From: Desulfosporosinus sp. UBA4726
GTDB taxonomy: Bacteria > Bacillota > Desulfitobacteriia > Desulfitobacteriales > Desulfitobacteriaceae
Length of the DNA stretch: 5,341 nucleotides
Assembly (NCBI GenBank): GCA_002404215.1
Contig: DHJG01000123.1
Coordinates: 40,523-45,863, forward strand
Direction: 5' to 3'
Of the stretch, positions 1 through 4,762 are shown one piece after another (the stretch's first letter is position 1; the number at the start of each line of letters is the position of its first letter). Below the pieces are notes generated by a model that worked only from the letters and a program-made list of their open reading frames with translations, did not search any database and was not told the DNA's origin. The position numbers were made by a program, and so were the translations under genes.

Positions 1-527
1 CCAAGCTTTTCAAGTTGCTTGGCTCTTTCCGGACCAACCCCTTTTAAGTATTGCAAGGACCTAGATAGTAAGGAAGCAGTCGTTGATTTCTTCAAAGCTC
101 TGATAGGTATTTCTTGGCTTTTCATTTCGTGCTCTGTATAATTCGTTTTATGTATTTCTTTAGGCTCCTGAAGTACTTCCTGTTGGCTTGGCATTTCCCG
201 TCTTTTCGGGAGTCTTAAATCTCCCACAAAAGGTTCACTCTGCGGTATGATGTCTTGAGCTTCCACCGTTATTTCTTGCAAAAACCGGTGAAGTTCCGAA
301 AAGGCCTCTCTTCGTCGAAGCGGGCTCCAAGTTGGATATCCATTAGCCAACGAACGCATCAAGTCCATATCTTTGCTGGGAAATAGTTGTTCAAGTCTAG
401 GAATTATCCCGCGCAAGAAAGCGTTAAAACCACCCATAACACCGGTATTCAAAAAACCCTGTTTTTCTTCAGCTAAGAGAGCTCTAGCAATATTATTTAA
501 GACGAGTTGCACTTGAGTGAGCATCAT
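1..527 (-). CDS. recG: ATP-dependent DNA helicase RecG, N-terminal part (runs off left edge)
   Basis: The first 175 codons are open to the window edge, with no stop. RecG is a superfamily 2 helicase that regresses stalled replication forks and branch-migrates recombination intermediates. The identifying stretch lies at residues 158-175, LQYLKGVGPERAKQLEKL. This is the helix-hairpin-helix-like motif found near the start of ordinary RecG proteins, just before the wedge domain. Here about 155 residues precede it. They are helix-rich at 1-90 and then hydrophilic and probably flexible at 95-150. The wedge and helicase motor domains lie outside the window. Two adjacent ATGs (527 and 524) could be the start. 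Both overlap the sdaAA stop (ATGA), and only a weak AGGT-like SD precedes them, so translational coupling to sdaAA is likely. The next in-frame Met (residue 135) has no SD. The identification depends on a short motif plus synteny: recG follows sdaAA in B. subtilis. Confidence 0.87.
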   Translation of the reverse strand, partial: MMLTQVQLVLNNIARALLAEEKQGFLNTGVMGGFNAFLRGIIPRLEQLFPSKDMDLMRSLANGYPTWSPLRRREAFSELHRFLQEITVEAQDIIPQSEPFVGDLRLPKRREMPSQQEVLQEPKEIHKTNYTEHEMKSQEIPIRALKKSTTASLLSRSLQYLKGVGPERAKQLEKL

Positions 528-1387
528 AGAAAATCAACCTGTATTCGTCGCCCCGTAGGCGTAACCGCAAGACCGCCTTGCGCTGTTTCCTTCAAAGAAC
601 ACGGCATTTGTTTGCCAATATTACCCATAGCATCAATAACCTCGTCAATCGGGATGGCGCTCTTCACCCCCGAAAGTGCCATCTCTGCGGCTACTAAGGC
701 GATAGTTGCTCCCGTCGCATTTCGTTTGACACAGGGCACTTCCACAAGCCCTGCTACAGGGTCACAGACTAAACCCAGCATTGACTTCATAGCGATGGCG
801 GCAGCGTCTGCAGTCTGTCTCGGCGATCCTCCGGCTAATTCCACCGCTGCAGCAGCTGCCATAGCCGCTGCTGAGCCAATTTCGGCCTGACAACCTCCCT
901 CTGCCCCAGAAACGCTCGCTCGTTCCGCAATGATTATCCCTAATCCCGCGGCTGTAAAAAGGGCAAGTAATAGTTCACGTTCTGAGACATGACGGGCCTC
1001 TTCGATCGTAAAAAAAACAGCTGGTATCACCCCACAAGAACCCGCTGTTGGTGCAGCAACAATTTTACCCATACAAGCATTAACTTCAGCTACAGCAAGG
1101 GCTTTTGCAATTGCGCCACTCATGTGGTCCCCAATCAGACTCTCTCCCCTTTTGCGGCGTTCCTCAACCTTTTCTGCGTCCCCCCCTACCAGACCGGATA
1201 AAGAACGACGTTTCGAGGTAAGACCAGCTTCAACGGATTCACGCATCACTTTTAAGTTTGTCTTCATACGTTGAAAAAGCACTTGCTCTGATTGTTCTAA
1301 TTCTTCCATCTGATTTTGGAGTATGACTTCACTGATTTTCAGCCCTTTAGTTTCAGCCTCAATAACCCAATCATCGTAGGCACTCAT
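524..1387 (-). CDS. sdaAA: L-serine dehydratase, iron-sulfur-dependent, alpha (catalytic) subunit
   Basis: This 287-residue protein is the catalytic subunit of the [4Fe-4S] L-serine dehydratase, which converts L-serine to pyruvate and ammonia in the cytoplasm without pyridoxal phosphate. Visible family motifs are KIVAAPTAGSCGVIPA (108-123), GAEGGCQAEIGSA (161-173), GLVCDPVAGLVEVPCVKRN (205-223) and the C-terminal KETAQGGLAVTPTGR (266-280). Cys166, Cys208 and Cys219 are the likely cluster ligands. Their spacing of 42 and 11 residues equals that of the three ligands in the characterised single-chain Legionella enzyme. The ATG at 1387 is chosen because AGGAGG (1397-1402) sits 9 nt upstream. Starting further upstream would overlap sdaAB by over 70 nt. 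The gene starts 16 nt after the sdaAB stop and overlaps recG by 4 nt. The length is normal for the family and no catalytic motif is missing. Confidence 0.97.
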   Translation of the reverse strand: MSAYDDWVIEAETKGLKISEVILQNQMEELEQSEQVLFQRMKTNLKVMRESVEAGLTSKRRSLSGLVGGDAEKVEERRKRGESLIGDHMSGAIAKALAVAEVNACMGKIVAAPTAGSCGVIPAVFFTIEEARHVSERELLLALFTAAGLGIIIAERASVSGAEGGCQAEIGSAAAMAAAAAVELAGGSPRQTADAAAIAMKSMLGLVCDPVAGLVEVPCVKRNATGATIALVAAEMALSGVKSAIPIDEVIDAMGNIGKQMPCSLKETAQGGLAVTPTGRRIQVDFL

Positions 1388-1403
1388 GCTACATTTCCTC
1401 CTA

Positions 1404-2072
1404 TTACAACGGCCCGATAGCCAATACCTGATAGATTCTTGGTAGTTTTCGCATTGAATCAAGGCCTGTATCGTCAATCTTTTGATCTGTCTCCAAAATC
1501 ATCAAGGCTTGTGCTCCCCTCTTTTCACGGGAAACTAGCATTCGGGCAATGTTGATCTGGGCAGTTGCCAGAAGGAGCGTCACTTGTGCAACAACTCCTG
1601 GGAGATCCTGGTGCAGGATAACTAAGGTGGGATAGTCCCCCCTTAGTTCCACATGAAAATCATTGATCTCTCGGATGACAATTGATCCTCCCCCGATGGA
1701 CGACCCGACCACCACAACATGGCCTCCATTCTTGCCCAATAAATCAAACTTCACGGTGTTCGGATGGACATCTCCTAGGTCAGCGGTCTGAAAGCTCAGG
1801 TTCAATCCACGTTCCTTCGCAATCATATGAGATGTCGGTATACGTTCGTCATCTGGGGCCATGCCTAAAAGTCCAGCTACTAACGCCAAGTGTGTCCCAT
1901 GTCCCTTCCCCGTTTTTGCAAAAGAACCATGCAGGAAAATCGTTCCTTGGATCGGTTCTTCACCCAATATCCTTCTGGCCATCGCACCCAGACGTACCGC
2001 TCCAGCCGTGTGTGAACTGGAAGGACCAACCATGATCGGCCCCAGAAGATCAAATACATTACTCTTGCTCAC
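1404..2072 (-). CDS. sdaAB: L-serine dehydratase, iron-sulfur-dependent, beta subunit with C-terminal ACT domain
   Basis: This 222-residue protein is the partner of the alpha subunit encoded 16 nt downstream. The N-terminal domain carries the family signature VGPSSSHTAGAVRLG (15-29), followed by GSFAKTGKGHGTH (49-61) and the glycine-rich GSSIGGGS (123-130). Residues about 148-222 form an ACT domain (TLVILHQDLPGVVAQVTLLL...), a fold that commonly binds amino acids. In this family it is thought to sense serine or help assembly. The start is a GTG at 2072, supported by AAAGGAGG 6 nt upstream and by the conserved beginning KSNVFDLLGPIMVGPSSSHTAG. Splitting into alpha and beta chains is usual in Firmicutes, whereas the proteobacterial enzyme is one chain. 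The gene lies downstream of a terminator and a GC-rich leader, so its expression may be set apart from fakA. Confidence 0.97.
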   Translation of the reverse strand: MSKSNVFDLLGPIMVGPSSSHTAGAVRLGAMARRILGEEPIQGTIFLHGSFAKTGKGHGTHLALVAGLLGMAPDDERIPTSHMIAKERGLNLSFQTADLGDVHPNTVKFDLLGKNGGHVVVVGSSIGGGSIVIREINDFHVELRGDYPTLVILHQDLPGVVAQVTLLLATAQINIARMLVSREKRGAQALMILETDQKIDDTGLDSMRKLPRIYQVLAIGPL

Positions 2073-2078
2073 GCCAAA

Positions 2079-2086
2079 CCTCCTTT
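2079..2086 (-). promoter_or_regulatory. Shine-Dalgarno of sdaAB, supports the GTG start
   Basis: AAAGGAGG on the minus strand ends 6 nt before GTG at 2072. No ATG lies at a better distance, and the protein family begins here, so the GTG start is well supported. Confidence 0.85.
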
Positions 2087-2099
2087 AATAGAAAACCCA

Positions 2100-2139
2100 A
2101 CTTGCGCCTAGCGCTGGCGCCGGCCAAGAATGAGCAAGT
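2100..2139 (-). promoter_or_regulatory. GC-rich palindromic leader upstream of sdaAB
   Basis: Between the fakA terminator and the sdaAB SD, the arms ACTTGC (2100-2105) and GCAAGT (2134-2139) can pair. They enclose a GC-rich core with GCGCC (2104-2108) facing GGCGC (2116-2120) around a 7-nt loop, plus the overlapping palindromes AGCGCT, GGCGCC and GCCGGC. The outer and inner stems share two bases at 2104-2105, so they compete or form a slightly shifted structure. It could be an operator, a leader hairpin or an RNA-stabilising structure. I see no T-box or known riboswitch signature and no convincing -35/-10 pair here. The inverted repeats are seen directly; any function is inference. Confidence 0.4.
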
Positions 2140-2144
2140 GGTAT

Positions 2145-2172
2145 AAAAAATCCTCCGGGGATTCCGGAGGAT
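2145..2172 (-). terminator. Rho-independent terminator after fakA
   Basis: On the minus strand, a stem ATCCTCCGG / CCGGAGGAT (9 perfect pairs, 5-nt loop) starts 3 nt after the fakA TAG and runs directly into a T6 run; the last A-T pair uses the first T of that run. This is a canonical intrinsic terminator, and it should split asp23-fakA from sdaAB-sdaAA-recG, at least partly. Confidence 0.9.
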
Positions 2173-2175
2173 AAC

Positions 2176-3873
2176 CTATTCCACACCAAAAATATAATAA
2201 TAGAGTGGTTGCCTACCGGGATGAACCTCAACTTCGACGCTCGGATTTTCTTGGCCAAGCCAATTCTTGAGACGTTCAACCTCTTCTTCTTTTGTTTCCT
2301 CGCCATAGAAAATAGTCACCAAATCATGGGTTTGCCACTCCATTTTTTCTAACGTCGACTGCGCAACTTCAAGTAACGTTTGGCCCGAAGTGACAATCAC
2401 ATCTTCTACCAATCCCAAGATATCCCCAGTCGAAATATCCATTGTCCCATACTGGGAATCACGGACTGAATAAGTCACTTCTCCAGAACGAACTAGGCCT
2501 AGTGCCCGCTCCATATTTATTATATTATCCTTAACTTCTGCTTCAGTGTTATAGTTCAGCAGAGCGGAGATCCCTTGGGGTATCGATTTACTAGCTATCA
2601 CATAAACTTCACGATCTTGTACAATATCTTTAACTTGATGGGCTGCCATAATGACATTACCATTATTCGGTAAAATGTAAATATGGCGTGCCTGAACTTT
2701 ACGAACAGCTTCAGCCAGGTCCTCCGTGCTAGGATTCATGGTTTGACCGCCATAGACAACTTCATCAGCGCCTAAACTTTTAAAAACATCTGCGATTCCC
2801 TGCCCCATTGCAACGGCAACCACGCCATACTCTTGCAACGGTTTATCCTCAGCCTTATTGTTTATTTTATCTTCTATCTGATCGCTCGATTCCGCTTTCA
2901 AAGCGTGGGCCATACTCTCGTTTTGCTCTAACATATTGTGAATTTGAACTTCGTGGAGTGAACCCCACTGTAAAGCGTAATCTAATATCTTACCTGGATT
3001 TTTAACGTGCACGTGGATCTTCACCACTTCGGGTGTCCCTACGACCAATAAGCTATCCCCGCGGTTTTTCAAATCCTGTCGCATCTGTTCAAGTCGCAGA
3101 TCGGTTCCCTTGACCAGAAATTCCGTGCAATAGGGATAATCCAGATTTTCAATCCGCATGAAATCTTGTTTATTTTCCGATGATTTTTGTACACGCGAAG
3201 TTAGTCCTGTCCCCTGTTCAACTAGTGTGTCTACTTTGATCGCTTCTCCAGTTAAAGCAGCAATCCATCCGCCTAAAATAATCAAAAAACCTTGCCCTCC
3301 GGCATCGACAACTCCCGCTTGTTTCAGCACTGGCAACAAATCTGGAGTTTTAGCCAAGGACTCCTGTCCCTTTCGTTGCGCTTCTTGAAGGGTTTCAAGA
3401 AGCGATCCCCCTCCTTTGGACCTGGTCAAAGCGCCCCGAGCGGTTTCTCTCGAAACCGTTAGGATCGTGCCTTCAACGGGTTTCATGACAGCTTTGTATG
3501 CCGTATCCACCCCTGCTTGCAAAGCCTGCGCTACCTGCCCAGGATTTGCCGCCTGCAATCCTTCAAATCCCTTGGCAATTCCCCGTAAGAGTTGTGAAAG
3601 AATAACACCCGAATTCCCACGGGCACCCATTAAGGAGCCCATCGAAGCCGCTGCAGAAACTTCACTAAGAGAATTGCCAGATTTTTCCGAATCCCTCGCC
3701 GCGGATTGAATGGTTAAAAACATATTTGTTCCCGTATCTCCATCTGGCACCGGAAAAACGTTCAAGGCATCAACTTCGTGCTTTCGTTGTTCTAAGGCCT
3801 GCGCACCGGCCACCATCATTTGTTTCCAAAGTTGTCCGTTTAAAACAGTTATAATGTTCGTCGCTGGCCGCAA
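2176..3873 (-). CDS. fakA: Fatty acid kinase catalytic subunit FakA (DAK2 domain protein, YloV family)
   Basis: This 565-residue protein is close to the roughly 550 residues usual for FakA/YloV. FakA phosphorylates a fatty acid held by a FakB protein, giving acyl-phosphate for the PlsX/PlsY phospholipid pathway. The N-terminal DAK2 kinase domain (about 10-210) carries NVFPVPDGDTGTNM (38-51), whose aspartates bind Mg-ATP, then GARGNSGVILSQLLRG (83-98), EGTILTV (134-140) and VDAGGQGF (189-196). The middle domain holds Cys249 (YPYC) and His287/His289 (KIHVHV), matching the Cys-His-His zinc site described in staphylococcal FakA. A hydrophilic, acidic linker (about 318-348) leads to the DegV-like C-terminal domain (349-565), with GGQTMNPST (375-383) and ILPNNGNVIMAA (400-411). 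The start is TTG at 3873, with AGGAGG 7 nt upstream. The gene lies 30 nt after asp23 and ends at a terminator. No FakB gene is in view. In B. subtilis this locus continues past recG to fapR-plsX, which fits a lipid role. Confidence 0.94.
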   Translation of the reverse strand: MRPATNIITVLNGQLWKQMMVAGAQALEQRKHEVDALNVFPVPDGDTGTNMFLTIQSAARDSEKSGNSLSEVSAAASMGSLMGARGNSGVILSQLLRGIAKGFEGLQAANPGQVAQALQAGVDTAYKAVMKPVEGTILTVSRETARGALTRSKGGGSLLETLQEAQRKGQESLAKTPDLLPVLKQAGVVDAGGQGFLIILGGWIAALTGEAIKVDTLVEQGTGLTSRVQKSSENKQDFMRIENLDYPYCTEFLVKGTDLRLEQMRQDLKNRGDSLLVVGTPEVVKIHVHVKNPGKILDYALQWGSLHEVQIHNMLEQNESMAHALKAESSDQIEDKINNKAEDKPLQEYGVVAVAMGQGIADVFKSLGADEVVYGGQTMNPSTEDLAEAVRKVQARHIYILPNNGNVIMAAHQVKDIVQDREVYVIASKSIPQGISALLNYNTEAEVKDNIINMERALGLVRSGEVTYSVRDSQYGTMDISTGDILGLVEDVIVTSGQTLLEVAQSTLEKMEWQTHDLVTIFYGEETKEEEVERLKNWLGQENPSVEVEVHPGRQPLYYYIFGVE

Positions 3874-3880
3874 AACCGTA

Positions 3881-3886
3881 CCTCCT
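3881..3886 (-). promoter_or_regulatory. Shine-Dalgarno of fakA, supports a TTG start
   Basis: AGGAGG on the minus strand lies 7 nt before TTG at 3871-3873. The next in-frame Met is residue 19, inside the conserved DAK2 N-terminus (NGQLWKQMM), so TTG is the best start. Confidence 0.83.
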
Positions 3887-3903
3887 ATTTTTCTACATTT
3901 ACA

Positions 3904-4260
3904 CTACTCTATAACGCGTACTCCTTGAACGTTCACATTCACTTCGGAGACGTTCAGACCCGTTAGCTTCTCAGTAGTATAACGAACGCGTTCCATAACA
4001 CTAGCTGCAACTTCAGAAATCCTAACGCCATATCCGACAACTATATAGAGATCAATCACAACTTCATTACCATTAATAGAAACCACCACACCACGAGCCA
4101 AATTTTCCCGACCTAGCAAATCAGCAAACCCATCCGTAATCTTACGTGATGCCATGCCCACCAAGCCGTAACACTCCACTGCCGTAGCTCCTGCAATGGC
4201 AGAGATAACTTCTTCAGAAATATCAATTCGTCCTAAACTATTTATAATTTCTTTTCCCAT
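3904..4260 (-). CDS. Asp23/Gls24 family envelope stress response protein (YloU-like)
   Basis: This 118-residue protein is a single Asp23 (DUF322) domain. Typical features are the opening LGRIDISEEVISAIAGATAVECYGLVGMA, then VSINGNEVVIDLYIVVGYGVRISEVAASVMERV and the ending VSEVNVNVQGVRV. No signal peptide or membrane helix is visible, so it should be cytoplasmic or peripheral to the membrane. Family members include staphylococcal Asp23, which is held at the membrane by a partner, and AmaP-associated proteins. The molecular role of the YloU branch is poorly known. The ATG at 4260 is chosen. An in-frame TTG at 4272 would add four residues but abuts the SD directly and is not usable. It is the first gene of the leftward transcript, 30 nt ahead of fakA. 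The same asp23-like/fakA pairing is widespread in Firmicutes (yloU-yloV in B. subtilis), which suggests linked function. Confidence 0.93.
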   Translation of the reverse strand: MGKEIINSLGRIDISEEVISAIAGATAVECYGLVGMASRKITDGFADLLGRENLARGVVVSINGNEVVIDLYIVVGYGVRISEVAASVMERVRYTTEKLTGLNVSEVNVNVQGVRVIE

Positions 4261-4262
4261 GA

Positions 4263-4279
4263 AAAGGATCAACTCCTTT
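4263..4279 (-). promoter_or_regulatory. Hairpin overlapping the asp23 Shine-Dalgarno
   Basis: On the minus strand AAAGGA (4279-4274) and TCCTTT (4268-4263) form a perfect 6-bp inverted repeat with a 5-nt loop, extendable by one G-U pair. The left arm is most of the SD (AAAGGAG, 4279-4273), and the right arm fills the unusually long 12-nt gap before ATG at 4260. Folding would both hide the SD and span the spacer, so it could limit translation initiation. The repeat is seen directly; a regulatory effect is inference, since a stem this short may be weak. Confidence 0.5.
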
Positions 4280-4315
4280 CTGTATCGTCCACATTGGCTT
4301 ACACTAACCTATTCT

Positions 4316-4344
4316 ATTCTATCAAGGAAATTAACAATGATCAA
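4316..4344 (-). promoter_or_regulatory. Sigma-A-type promoter for asp23-fakA
   Basis: On the minus strand TTGATC (4344-4339) is followed by a 17-nt spacer and TAGAAT (4321-4316), with an extended -10 TG dinucleotide (TGA before TAGAAT). The predicted transcript starts near 4309, giving a leader of about 49 nt that contains the SD hairpin. The -35 matches TTGACA at 4 of 6 positions and the -10 matches TATAAT at 5 of 6. Confidence 0.7.
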
Positions 4345-4454
4345 AGAAAAGGCTTTTATTTATAAAGAAAACTTGGCTGGGGCCATGCCGCAGTATCGTA
4401 AACCACCTTCAAAAAGTCATCTATTTTGAATTCTGAAAATTTACTGGGAAGGCC

Positions 4455-4483
4455 TTGCCAAGCTAGCAGACTTTTGATAGAAT
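4455..4483 (+). promoter_or_regulatory. Sigma-A-type promoter for rpmB
   Basis: TTGCCA (4455-4460), a 17-nt spacer and TAGAAT (4478-4483), with an extended -10 TG (TGA before TAGAAT). Transcription is predicted to start near 4490, leaving a leader of about 33 nt. The stretch of about 110 bp between this promoter and the divergent asp23 promoter (4345-4454) holds nothing further that I recognise. Confidence 0.75.
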
Positions 4484-4505
4484 ATATAAGTGTCATTTCA
4501 GTTGC

Positions 4506-4513
4506 AAAGGAGG
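4506..4513 (+). promoter_or_regulatory. Shine-Dalgarno of rpmB, decides the start
   Basis: AAAGGAGG lies 9 nt before ATG at 4523. It excludes the in-frame upstream start near 4490, which would put this SD inside the coding sequence and add 11 residues not found in L28. Confidence 0.85.
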
Positions 4514-4522
4514 TTTAAGAGC

Positions 4523-4714
4523 ATGGCTAATATATGTGCAATTTGCGCCAAAGGAGTTACTACAGGAAACCAAGTCAGCCACTCTCATATACGGACAAAA
4601 CGGACTTGGAAACCAAACTTGCAACGCGTTCATGCAATTGTGAACGGTACTCCTGCCCGGATTAAGGTTTGTACCAGATGCTTACGTTCCGGCAAAGTCC
4701 AACGCGCTAGCTAA
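4523..4714 (+). CDS. rpmB: 50S ribosomal protein L28 (bL28), zinc-binding form
   Basis: This 63-residue basic protein has the normal length for Firmicute L28, a component of the large ribosomal subunit. Family features are the N-terminus MANICAICAKG, then GNQVSHSHIRTKRTWKPNLQ (15-34) and the C-terminal KVCTRCLRSGKV. It has two CxxC pairs, Cys5/Cys8 and Cys50/Cys53, so this is the C+ paralogue type that binds zinc. In some bacteria it is replaced by a cysteine-free version under zinc starvation. The gene is monocistronic: its own promoter lies 39 nt upstream and a terminator starts 6 nt after the stop. It is divergent from asp23-fakA, as in B. subtilis, and convergent with hslO. Confidence 0.97.
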   Translation: MANICAICAKGVTTGNQVSHSHIRTKRTWKPNLQRVHAIVNGTPARIKVCTRCLRSGKVQRAS

Positions 4715-4720
4715 TGAATC

Positions 4721-4749
4721 AAAAGCTCGACATTTGTCGGGCTTTTTTT
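4721..4749 (+). terminator. Rho-independent terminator between rpmB and hslO
   Basis: AAAAGCTCGACA (4721-4732) pairs with TGTCGGGCTTTT (4735-4746), with one T-G wobble. Realistically this closes as a stem GCTCGAC / GTCGGGC with a short ATTT loop, followed by T7 on the plus strand. Read on the minus strand, the same hairpin is followed by only four Ts. It can therefore serve the convergent hslO transcript as well, though probably less efficiently. No other terminator lies in the 48-bp gap between the two stop codons. Confidence 0.85.
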
Positions 4750-4762
4750 CATTTCACCACAA

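Noticed and set aside
1388..1477. Upstream extension of sdaAA by 30 residues
   Set aside because: It would overlap the end of sdaAB by over 70 nt, has no SD, and adds sequence foreign to the family. The ATG at 1387 has AGGAGG 9 nt upstream.
4261..4272. TTG at 4272 as the asp23 start
   Set aside because: It touches the SD with no spacer, so a ribosome could not use it. The ATG at 4260 is the workable start.
4270..4410. Repeated ACGATAC words (near 4275 and 4400, minus strand) and a doubled AGAAT unit at the -10 of the asp23 promoter
   Set aside because: The copies are too short and too few to separate from chance in an AT-rich intergenic region.
507..4429. Plus-strand open frames lying opposite sdaAA, sdaAB, fakA and asp23
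   Set aside because: They are antisense to well-identified conserved genes, lack SD sequences, and their products show no family features.
4196..4429. Plus-strand open frame reaching into the asp23-rpmB intergenic region
   Set aside because: It starts inside asp23 on the opposite strand, has no SD, covers the asp23 promoter, and gives no recognisable protein.
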